Of a DNA stretch of 20,109 bases, positions 12,905 to 19,920 are shown one piece after another. The notes beneath the pieces are model-generated. The model saw nothing but the letters and a program-made list of their open reading frames with translations, was not told the DNA's origin and made no database searches. The DNA is from an uncultured Desulfobacterales bacterium (GTDB lineage Bacteria; Desulfobacterota; Desulfobacteria; Desulfobacterales; JAFDCJ01). The translations under genes and the position numbers were made by a program. The stretch spans positions 1 through 20,109 of the forward strand of contig CALZJV010000130.1 of NCBI GenBank assembly GCA_945787595.1. The letters are read 5' to 3'. Each line of letters starts with the position of its first letter. Within the stretch, counting starts at the first letter, position 1.

Positions 12905-15571
12905 CGATTGACTTTGCCGACCGCCGCTTTATCATCGGGATCGATCTGGGTACAACCAACTGTGCCGTTTCTTACGTAGATCTACTGGCAAAGGGATCGG
13001 CGGCCAAACGCATACGAATCTTTAAGATTCCACAGATGACCGGCCCCGGAGAAGTAAACCGCCTGCCGGTGCTGCCTTCTTTTTTATACATCCCCGGCGA
13101 GTTCGATATTTCCCGGGAAGCCATTTTCGCCGGTGCCTTTGCGAGGGATCATGGGGCCCGGGTGCCGGCCAGATTGGTAGCTTCGGCCAAAAGCTGGCTG
13201 TGCCATGCCAATGTGGACCGCCAGGCGCGCATTCTGCCTTGGGGAGCAGACAAGGAAGTCCCCAAGATTTCGCCGGTTATGGCCACTGCGGCCTATCTGA
13301 AACACATCCGCATGGCCTGGAACAAATCGTGGGGTCCGGATGAAAACTTACATCTGGAAAATCAGCTGATCGTCGCAACCGTGCCGGCCTCCTTTGACGA
13401 AGTCGCCCGCGAACTCACCCTGGAAGCCGCAAAATTAGGCGGCTTAAGCAATGTTATTTTACTGGAAGAACCTCTGGCAGCTTTTTACAGCTGGCTGATG
13501 CGCCATGAAAAAGACTGGAAAGAGTTCGTCCAAACTGGAGAATTGATTCTGGTCTGCGATGTCGGCGGCGGCACCACCGATTTTACCTTGATCATCTTGA
13601 GGGAGGCCGAAGGCAGTCCCCGCTTTGAACGAATCGCCGTGGGTGATCATCTGATATTGGGCGGCGACAACATCGATCTGGCACTGGCCCGCAGGGTTGA
13701 AACAGGCCTCACCGGCCCGCGCCGTTCCATGAGTACGGACCGCTGGAAAGCACTCTGCCATCAATGCCGCCAGGCCAAGGAGTCAATTCTGGGCGGGTTT
13801 GCCGAAACCTTTAAGGTCACGCTGATGGGGGAAGGCAGTCGATTAATCGCCGGAACACACGGCCAGGCGAAAGGGTATTACGGAATTCGGTCTGCCATAT
13901 GAACAGGAGCCGGCAATTACCCGGCATCTTGGGCGGTTTCTGGAGCAACATCGTGATGATATCTTCCAAACACTGCAGCGGCAGTCATCCGCACCCGATT
14001 TAATCCTTTACAACGGCGGTTCTCTGCGGCCGGCAAAAATACAACAACGCATTCGGGCTGCCTTGCAGCACTGGTACAGGGAAACAGATTCAGAACGACC
14101 CGGAGTGCTGGAGAATCCCGATCCGGACCTGGCCGTCTCCCTTGGGGCCGCCTATTACGGACTGGTTAAAGTTGGGGAAGGGGTAAGGGTCGGCAGCGGC
14201 AGTCCACGGGCCTACTATCTCGGTATTGCAAGAACAGATGCCGTCATGCAGGACGATCAGGCTCCGGAAACGGTTTGTGTTGTGGAGCGGGGGCTCGAAG
14301 AAGGCAGCACTATCGGTCTGAAGGACAGTTCCTTTGAAGTGCTGACCAATCAACCGGTCAGCTTCGATCTATACAGTTCCAGTTATCGCAGCGGTGATCG
14401 CCACGGAGATGTCATCCGGATTGATGACTCTTTCTCCGTGCTGCCGCCGTTACAAACAGTGATTCAGTACGGTAAAAAAGGCGTCCGCAAGGCAATTCCG
14501 GTAAAAATCGAGGCGGAGTACACCGAACTGGGCACCCTGGCACTGTGGTGTCGATCCCGTATCAGCGACCATCGCTGGAAATTGCAATTTCAGCTTCGTA
14601 ACACCCCCGTACCCGAAGCGGTGGCCGATGCCCAAATCCTGGAAGCCTCGGTAACCGAAAATGTCCTGGGTTATGTGCGCGATATTCTATCCGGCAATGA
14701 CAAGCAGCAAGTAGAGAAACTGATCAAGGGTATCGGGGGAATCGTTGATCTGCCCCGCAATGACTGGCCCCTGGGGTTTATCCGCACGCTGGCCGATGAA
14801 TTGCTGGTGCTATTACAGATCCGCAAGAAAGGACCGATTTTTGAAAGTAGCTGGATGAACCTGTTGGGATTTTGCTTGCGGCCGGGGATCGGCGAAAGTT
14901 TTGATCAGCAGCGCATGCGGCAGCTATGGCGGCTGTATCCGGGTGGTGCTGAGTTTGCCAGACATCCGCGCGTTCGATTGGAATGGTGGATCATGTGGCG
15001 AAGACTGGCAGCGGGTCTGACACCCGGTCAGCAGCGCCAGTTTTTTCAAGATGTGTCTGCTTTTTTATTAGGTAAGAAGGGCGAGATCAAGAAAGTCACG
15101 CCCCAGGAACAGCTTGAAATCTGGATGGCCGTTGCCAACATGGAAAAGCTTTACAGTAAGGAAAAAATCGAACTGGGACGAAAATTGCTCGCGGTCACTT
15201 CTGCCAAAAAATTAAAAGCACAGCACTTGTGGGCCTTGTCCCGTCTGGGAGCTCGCGAGTTGTTATACGGTCCTGCCGACCGGGTCATCCCTCCGGCTGA
15301 AGTTTCCAAGTGGATTGACCAGTTAGTTAGCTATTCCTGGTCCAATCCGAATACCGCCGGACGAAGCGTTTCGCACATGGCCCGCAGAACAGGGGATCGA
15401 TCGCGCGACCTGGATGAAAAAATTCAAGGCGAGGTACTGGGCTGGATGGAGAAACATGGCATGCCGCAGGAGCGCAAGCGGCGGGTACGGGAAATCGTGC
15501 CGCTGGCCGACCAGGACCAGGACGCCATGTTTGGCGAGTCTCTGCCCCAGGGTATCATATTGCGGGAATGA
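12901..15571 (+). pseudogene. Second Hsp70 family gene with DUF3731 C-terminal region, broken by an internal out-of-frame deletion
   Basis: The first frame (12901-13902) holds GIDLGTTNCAVSY near residue 13, AKSWLCH, and VCDVGGGTTDFTLI near 218. It then runs through MGEGSRLIAGT into unrelated residues and stops. The normal sequence resumes in another frame from about 13865 (RRKGITEFGLPYEQEP), through DLILYNGG and VSLGAAYYGL, and ends at 15571. Compared with the upstream paralogue, about 28 codons are missing between IAGT and TEFGLPYE, and the loss is not a multiple of three. After the Hsp70 part (to about 14610), roughly 320 residues of helical sequence follow, with WWIMWRRLAAGL and LWALSRLGARELLYGP, which I assign to DUF3731. 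As read, no full-length product is made. A sequencing or assembly collapse is the main alternative. Confidence 0.85.
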
Positions 15572-15729
15572 GGATCTTGATAAAGGCTTAGTGGTAGGCT
15601 GAATCGTGATCAGGATGCAATGACAACAGACTTAGCCATGAGCCTTCACGATATGCTACTCTCCGAAACCCTTTGCCAATCCCGTTCCATCAAACGGAGG
15701 GATCGACGATCGCGTCTCGCTCTCCCCGG

Positions 15730-15900
15730 TCACCATTCCGCCAGAGCGCGCTTGGCGACGTGCCGACGTCGGAAGCTCTCGTCCCCCGCCAGGGCCGTGA
15801 GCGTCGGTCGAGACCGGGCCCCCAGGCTCCTGAGGTGATTGACGATCCGCCGGACATCGATCTCAGGGTCGCCGAAGTGGGAGCTGAGAGCCTCCTCGGT
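15730..15900 (-). pseudogene. Possible HEAT-repeat-like protein tail in a GC-rich stretch
   Basis: The 364-base gap 15572-15935 has no intact gene. Within it, 15700-15900 is visibly richer in G+C than its surroundings. Read on the minus strand, 15900-15730 is an open stretch of 56 codons ending in TGA. Nearly every codon ends in G or C, and it reads DPEIDVRRIVNHLRSLGAR, then LTALAGDESFRRRHVAKRAL, which resembles HEAT/armadillo-type repeats. An in-frame TAG lies directly upstream, and there is no start codon. It is best seen as a remnant of a gene from a higher-GC source. The plus-strand frames here lack this codon bias. The assignment to HEAT is by eye only. Confidence 0.4.
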
Positions 15901-15935
15901 CTAACACTCTTACACAGGGTTCCGATATATTAGGA

Positions 15936-16763
15936 TCAGGGATTTGCCCCTTGATTGGCAAAGTTATTTAGTGCTTTGGCAATATTATCCAGCAGGGTTT
16001 CCAGTCCCTGTATTCCGGCTCGCTGTGCGATGAATACTGGATCGTTATAGGCGATATTCACTTGTCCATCCTTCTCAAATACTAGATATTTTTGAGGCAG
16101 ATCCAATCCGATTTCCTGTCTGTTTTGCATCAACAGGGTACCGACATTGGGATTTCCGAAGATCAGCAATGTTGTTTCGCGCAAGCGCCTAATTTCTTCA
16201 TGGAAGTCGATTTGAATTGGGATGAAAAAGCCTGCTTCGGTTAAGACGCTGCGCAATTTTGCTACCGTATCTGCCACAGATTGATTACTGGGAACTATAA
16301 CGATGCCTTTATCGTTCAGGCCAAATTGGTCCATCCTGGCATCTAACCGATGAAGGGCAAAGTCGTAAATGCGAATCTCGTGCCGATCCACCAAATACCC
16401 AGCATCGTTGTATTTTAATTTAATATTCTCAAATTCATCTTCGTACACCAGTATCTTCAGCGGTAGGTCAATGGCAGCCGTCTGACGACGACGAATCAAA
16501 GACGCATCAAAAAAACGTTTACGAAACATCACCAGTTGAGTTGGACGTAACTCCAAACCGACATTGGCGGCGTTTTGTGCATGGTTAATGACAGCGGTGA
16601 TTTCAAAATTTTGATCTAGTAAAGTATTTACTATTTCTGCGACGGCGTCATCGACACTGTCCGCGTCACTGATATCAAACCCATCATAATGATCTGCCCA
16701 CGAGCCCGAAGAAATGCTAAGCACGAAAAGGCAGGCCAGCAGTATAATAAATTTCCATTTCAT
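15936..16763 (-). CDS. Secreted protein with two DUF302 domains
   Basis: A 275-residue protein with a signal peptide at residues 1-23 (hydrophobic core IILLACLFVLSISS, cleavage near SWA). Two DUF302-like repeats follow. The first, at about 38-128, has LGLELRPTQLVMFRKRFFDA and KILVYEDEFENIKLKYND. The second, at about 165-270, has RETTLLIFGNPNVGTLLMQN and KYLVFEKDGQVNIAYND. The FGNP-x-x-G-T-x-LM pattern and the following LPxKxLVxE strand are DUF302 hallmarks. In the first copy the FGNP turn has become MFRKR, so it has diverged. The function of DUF302 is unknown; the protein should be periplasmic. GGGGGA upstream of the ATG on the minus strand serves as ribosome site. It is transcribed divergently from the reductase at 17009. 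Confidence 0.85.
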   Translation of the reverse strand: MKWKFIILLACLFVLSISSGSWADHYDGFDISDADSVDDAVAEIVNTLLDQNFEITAVINHAQNAANVGLELRPTQLVMFRKRFFDASLIRRRQTAAIDLPLKILVYEDEFENIKLKYNDAGYLVDRHEIRIYDFALHRLDARMDQFGLNDKGIVIVPSNQSVADTVAKLRSVLTEAGFFIPIQIDFHEEIRRLRETTLLIFGNPNVGTLLMQNRQEIGLDLPQKYLVFEKDGQVNIAYNDPVFIAQRAGIQGLETLLDNIAKALNNFANQGANP

Positions 16764-17008
16764 CTGATTCCCCCTATTTTATTTTGGTTTCATTAATATT
16801 ATTCAGGAATTGTGTAAGCGATAAGAGATCGATTTTTCTAGAAAAAAACATAGTGGCTCAGTCTTGTATGTCAAGAAAAGGGGGGGGCAATGTATGGAAA
16901 TTTGGGAATTCCCGGCCCCGACCGAACAACCATTTGCCTTGACCTTACAAGCTCATTTTGTTACGGAGAATGTATTGAAGGTCCCGGTTGAATGAAAAGG
17001 AGGTTGTC

Positions 17009-17887
17009 ATGGAGAGCAGACCATTTGGCAAAACCGGAGAAACGTTTCCGATTCTGAGTTTTGGTGGACAGCGGATTGTGGACACACATGGCTGCACCGA
17101 AGAAGAGGCGGTTGAGATTGTCAATACTGCCATCAACCGAGGCATCCGCTATTTTGATACTGCCTGGATTTACTCCGATGGACAGGCGGAAACGCGCCTG
17201 GGCAAGGTGGTCAAACACCGCCGGTCGGAGATGTGGATTGCCACTAAGGTGTATGATACCACCCGGGATGGGGCCCGGCGGCAATTGGAGACGAGTCTGT
17301 CGCGGTTGCAGACAGATTACGTGGACGAGTGGCGATTGCACAATTTAGAGGATTATGCCAGATTGGACGCATTTACCGGCAAAGGGGGGGCGCTGGAGGC
17401 AGCGATCCAGGCTCGGGATGAGGGACTGGTGCGCTACATAAGTATCAGCGGCCACACCGACCCACAGATTCTGGTCGAGGCGCTCAAGCGTTTTCCCTTC
17501 GATAGCGCGCTCATCGCCGTATCAGCATTGGATCATTTTATTCTCAGTTTTGCCGAGGAGTTTGTTCCGGTTGCCATTGCCAGAGGAGTGGCGACGATTG
17601 GGATGAAAGTGCTGGGATTGGGGAGTCTAACCCACGAGGTGCAACGTTCGTTGCGCTACGCATTCAGCTTGCCGGTGAGCACGGTGATTGTAGGGATGGA
17701 GACGATGGCTCAGCTGGAACAGAACCTGGAGATCGCAGAGTCATTCACCCCGATGACAGACGAAGAGAGGCTGTCTTTCTTCAAGGACATCATCACGTCG
17801 GTGCGGCCGCAAAAGATCCGCTGGAAGGCGGCTGATTGGGAAAATCCGACGCAGTGGGTCTCACGCGGCCGAGGCTTGCCCGGCTAA
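17009..17887 (+). CDS. Aldo/keto reductase
   Basis: A 292-residue TIM-barrel NAD(P)H-dependent reductase for aldehydes or ketones. The catalytic tetrad is complete: D50 and Y55 in YFDTAWIYS, K80 in IATK and H111 in WRLHN. Segments VRYISISGHT and STVIVGMETMAQLEQNL match the substrate loop and C-terminal cofactor-binding region of the family. No C-terminal iron-sulfur cysteine motif is present, unlike the ferredoxin-type aldo/keto reductases common in anaerobes. ATG 17009 has AAAAGGAGG at 16995-17003; the upstream in-frame TTG 16988 would only add residues over that site. It stands alone or heads a small operon with the membrane protein 60 bases downstream. The substrate is unknown. Confidence 0.92.
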   Translation: MESRPFGKTGETFPILSFGGQRIVDTHGCTEEEAVEIVNTAINRGIRYFDTAWIYSDGQAETRLGKVVKHRRSEMWIATKVYDTTRDGARRQLETSLSRLQTDYVDEWRLHNLEDYARLDAFTGKGGALEAAIQARDEGLVRYISISGHTDPQILVEALKRFPFDSALIAVSALDHFILSFAEEFVPVAIARGVATIGMKVLGLGSLTHEVQRSLRYAFSLPVSTVIVGMETMAQLEQNLEIAESFTPMTDEERLSFFKDIITSVRPQKIRWKAADWENPTQWVSRGRGLPG

Positions 17888-17947
17888 GTACGTCGATATC
17901 GAGACTTCCTAAATAATCTGTAAATATTCATAAGAGAGGAGAAGACA

Positions 17948-18532
17948 ATGGGAAAAGAGTTGGATGCAGCAAGTGAAATGGCTGCAAAAGATGCAAGCGG
18001 TGGCTTTAATAACTTCAAAGAGGCCGTTTACGATTTTTTAGGAAATTGTTTCAGCTGGTTGTCTACTCATCAAGGCCTTGCGCTAATTATTATTCTGGTC
18101 GTTTTGGCAATAATAATTTGGTTTATCTTAAGAGGCAGGAAATATCGCAAACAACTTGAAGAAAAAATTTCAAGCAAAAGCGCCGAAATTGGTAAAAAAG
18201 ATGCTCTTATCAACGAACAAAAAAACAAACTTGAAGCATTGCAGAAAGAAATGTCTGACCAGCAAGGGTTTATAAGTGAAGCCCTACTCAGAACCATTAG
18301 AACCATTACAGGTTACGACAGCGACCAACTACAAATCTTTTTTAAATTTCTTACCAAAATTAGTGGAAACCCGCTGCAAATAGCCGATACTCAGATGAAT
18401 ACCATGCCCAAGGGCCAGCTTCTTGAAGAAGAGAGTGATGATTCTGTAGAGGAAAATGATGCGAAAGAAAAAATTGCTCCGGACACTGGTCCTGGAGAAG
18501 TCATAGAAGCCAATAAAGGTGGAGAAGAATAA
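17948..18532 (+). CDS. Membrane-anchored coiled-coil protein of unknown function
   Basis: I do not recognise this 194-residue protein. It has a short N-terminal amphipathic part, one strong transmembrane segment at about residues 43-62 (LALIIILVVLAIIIWFIL), then a basic stop-transfer RGRKYRK. A heptad-rich coiled coil follows at about 65-105, then a compact helical part around GYDSDQLQIFFKFLTKIS, and an acidic tail of Glu and Asp to the end. The positive charges after the membrane segment put the long C-terminal part in the cytoplasm. The ribosome site AGAGAGGAG precedes ATG 17948. It lies 60 bases after the aldo/keto reductase, but with lower G+C and no visible functional link. It could be a scaffold or membrane organiser (speculation). 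Confidence 0.75.
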   Translation: MGKELDAASEMAAKDASGGFNNFKEAVYDFLGNCFSWLSTHQGLALIIILVVLAIIIWFILRGRKYRKQLEEKISSKSAEIGKKDALINEQKNKLEALQKEMSDQQGFISEALLRTIRTITGYDSDQLQIFFKFLTKISGNPLQIADTQMNTMPKGQLLEEESDDSVEENDAKEKIAPDTGPGEVIEANKGGEE

Positions 18533-18634
18533 TATTTTCCAAGGTTGGATCGTAATAAAGTGAATTTCCAGCCTTTTTTACTTCCGTTACCCAATTCTCC
18601 CTACCTTCGGTACAAGCCAACACTACCGCCACCC

Positions 18635-18802
18635 CTGGATCGTTACCGCTGGAGTGGTCATGGTGCCTTGATGGGTATTTTGAAAAAGGAACATCATCAA
18701 AAGATTGATGATGTTATAGCCCGAATATGCAGAAGTGAAAATGTATCCATTGGAGAATTAAAAGCAGGCCGCCGGCGCTCGAATCCGCGAACGATGATAT
18801 GA
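18635..18802 (+). pseudogene. REP-associated tyrosine transposase (RAYT) remnant
   Basis: The frame contains LDRYRWSGHGALMG, a stretch typical of the middle of RAYT/IS200-type Y1 transposases of this lineage. After a deletion it continues with DDVIARICRSENVSIGELKAG plus RRRSNPR, which matches the C-terminal DnaA-like helix-turn-helix of the same proteins. The catalytic HUH and tyrosine parts are missing upstream, and the segment between the two matches is lost. The reading frame extends upstream to 18545 but without recognisable homology. It ends at TGA 18800-18802, overlapping the next remnant. It may be linked to the short repeats in the window, though this is unproven. Confidence 0.55.
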
Positions 18803-18993
18803 TGCAGGAAAAGATGAAGGCCAATATTGCCTCTAACAAGGTGGGGGATGAAAGCACCTGCCAGTTCAGTCGTGAATTCAAGCGTTACTTCGGGAAAAGT
18901 CCTACTGACGCCTTTTATTCCTACACCAAAGGAACATGGGAACCTTCAATGGAAACTAAAAATGCAAACTGGCAATCGTCAAAAAAAATCTGA
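18799..18993 (+). pseudogene. AraC family regulator C-terminal remnant
   Basis: A 64-residue frame contains VGDESTCQFSREFKRYFGKSP, the second helix-turn-helix and signature end of AraC/XylS regulators, in which F-S-R-E-F-K-R-x-F-G is strongly conserved. The first helix-turn-helix and the whole effector domain are missing. It starts at an ATG that overlaps the stop of the RAYT remnant, and no convincing ribosome site is seen. The product, if made, has half of a DNA-binding domain and is unlikely to work. It ends just before the vapBC promoter. Confidence 0.7.
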
Positions 18994-18999
18994 ACTTGA

Positions 19000-19036
19000 T
19001 TGACAAATCGAACAATGATATATATCAGTATATATC
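19000..19036 (+). promoter_or_regulatory. vapBC promoter with palindromic operator
   Basis: TTGACA at 19000-19005 is a consensus -35 box. About 15-17 bases later lies a perfect inverted repeat, GATATATA-TCAG-TATATATC (19017-19036), which covers the expected -10 position (TATATC at 19021-19026 or TATCAG at 19023-19028). VapBC complexes normally repress their own operon through palindromes at the promoter, so this is a likely binding site. Confidence 0.65.
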
Positions 19037-19057
19037 AAATACATTGAGGTGATTGCC

Positions 19058-19288
19058 ATGGAATCATTAGCAAAGTTATTTAAAAATGGACGCTCTCAGG
19101 CTGTCAGGCTACCGAAAGAGTTTCGTTTCGAAGGTACCGAGGTGAGAATTCGCAAACAAGGCGAAAAAGTCATCTTGGAGCCTGTGAAAAGATCGAAATG
19201 GCCTGATGGATTTTGGGATATTTTTACGCCGGACCCACAATTTGACACACCAGATCCATTGGCATCAAAAGAGTTCCAACTCGATTAG
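19058..19288 (+). CDS. vapB: VapB-type antitoxin (AbrB fold)
   Basis: A 76-residue antitoxin. The N-terminal half is an AbrB/MazE-like swapped-hairpin DNA-binding domain: LFKNGRSQAVRLPKEFRF at 6-23, then EVRIRKQGEKVILEP. The C-terminal tail, with WPDGFWDIF, is the part that wraps around and inhibits VapC. ATG 19058 is chosen because GAGG at 19046-19049 is nine bases upstream; GTG 19049 in the same frame overlaps that site. It is followed 11 bases later by the toxin gene, the usual order, so the antitoxin is made first. It should repress the operon by binding the palindrome at 19017-19036. Confidence 0.9.
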   Translation: MESLAKLFKNGRSQAVRLPKEFRFEGTEVRIRKQGEKVILEPVKRSKWPDGFWDIFTPDPQFDTPDPLASKEFQLD

Positions 19289-19299
19289 CATGAGGCAGG

Positions 19300-19701
19300 A
19301 TGTATTTATTAGATACAAACATCATCAGCTACTGGATGCGGGGTGATCCGCAGCTGATCAATAAGATTAAAAGCTGTAGCCCTTCTGATTTGTCATTATC
19401 TACCATTACTCTTGCTGAAATCTACTACGGTATTGAAAAATCACCGGTAAAAAAGAAAGAACGGCGTTTAAAAATTGAACATATCAAATCCGAACTGGAT
19501 ATTTATCCCTTCAATGAGCAAGCGGCGGTAAAGTATGGCGCCATTCGAGCAGCACATGAAAATCTGGGTAAACCGATCAGCGAAAGGGATACTCAAATAG
19601 CATCCATCGCCTTGGCAAATAAGCTTTGTATTGTGACGCATAACACCAAAGCATTCAGCCGCATTCCCAAGCTCAAGGTTGAAGACTGGGCATCAAAGTA
19701 A
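19300..19701 (+). CDS. vapC: VapC family PIN-domain ribonuclease toxin
   Basis: A 133-residue PIN-domain protein that cleaves RNA (tRNA or rRNA in studied VapCs) when freed from VapB. Acidic metal-binding residues are in their expected places: D5 in LLDTNIIS, E40 in LAEIYYG and D97 in SERDTQIA, with the conserved VTHNTKAF strand at 112-119. Length is normal and no residue appears lost, so the toxin is probably active. A weak AGGCAGG site precedes ATG 19300 by a few bases, and translation is likely linked to vapB. The pair sits next to mobile-element and regulator remnants, a usual setting for acquired toxin-antitoxin modules. Confidence 0.93.
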   Translation: MYLLDTNIISYWMRGDPQLINKIKSCSPSDLSLSTITLAEIYYGIEKSPVKKKERRLKIEHIKSELDIYPFNEQAAVKYGAIRAAHENLGKPISERDTQIASIALANKLCIVTHNTKAFSRIPKLKVEDWASK

Positions 19702-19732
19702 ATTGCCATCTATTAATTGTAGTAGTTCAGAT

Positions 19733-19804
19733 TTACATACAAACTCTTGGGCCACAACCAAGTGCTCTACCAGCACATCCCGCAATCATTCCAATTGTCT
19801 TCAT
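19733..19804 (-). CDS. Candidate small peptide gene, 23 residues
   Basis: On the minus strand, GAGGAG (19817-19812) lies seven bases before ATG 19804. The frame encodes MKTIGMIAGCAGRALGCG, then PRVCM, and TAA. It has three cysteines and several glycines. The strong ribosome site and the complete short frame favour a real peptide, but nothing in it identifies a family. A possible -10 box TATAAC lies at 19830-19825; no good -35 is seen. It is divergent from the HTH regulator at 19921 and converges with vapC. Confidence 0.35.
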   Translation of the reverse strand: MKTIGMIAGCAGRALGCGPRVCM

Positions 19805-19829
19805 TCGTTTTCTCCTCAATTAGGGTTAT

Positions 19830-19843
19830 AATTCGTTCGAATT
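19830..19843. promoter_or_regulatory. Palindrome in the divergent intergenic region
   Basis: AATTCG-TT-CGAATT is a perfect six-base inverted repeat with a two-base spacer. It lies between the candidate small peptide gene and the HTH regulator gene, next to the possible -10 box of the former. It could be an operator for the regulator or another protein. The surroundings are very AT-rich, so chance cannot be excluded. Confidence 0.35.
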
Positions 19844-19883
19844 AGTTATTATTAGTAAATAAAAATTAAAAATAAAAATTATA

Positions 19884-19911
19884 TTGACAAATTATTACGG
19901 ATTTCTATAAT
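19884..19911 (+). promoter_or_regulatory. Consensus sigma-70 promoter of the HTH regulator gene
   Basis: TTGACA at 19884-19889, a 16-base spacer and TATAAT at 19906-19911 are both exact consensus boxes. The expected transcription start is near 19918, only about three bases before ATG 19921, so the message would be close to leaderless. No Shine-Dalgarno site is present. Confidence 0.75.
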
Positions 19912-19920
19912 CATCGACCT

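Noticed and set aside
14063..15571. Independent gene starting at TTG 14063
   Set aside because: Homology to Hsp70 begins upstream in the same frame at about 13865 and there is no start signal at 14063; it is the 3' part of the broken Hsp70 gene.
16833..16846. Perfect palindrome TTTTTCTAGAAAAA upstream of the DUF302 gene
   Set aside because: Low-complexity A/T runs make such palindromes likely by chance, and it does not align with a good promoter.
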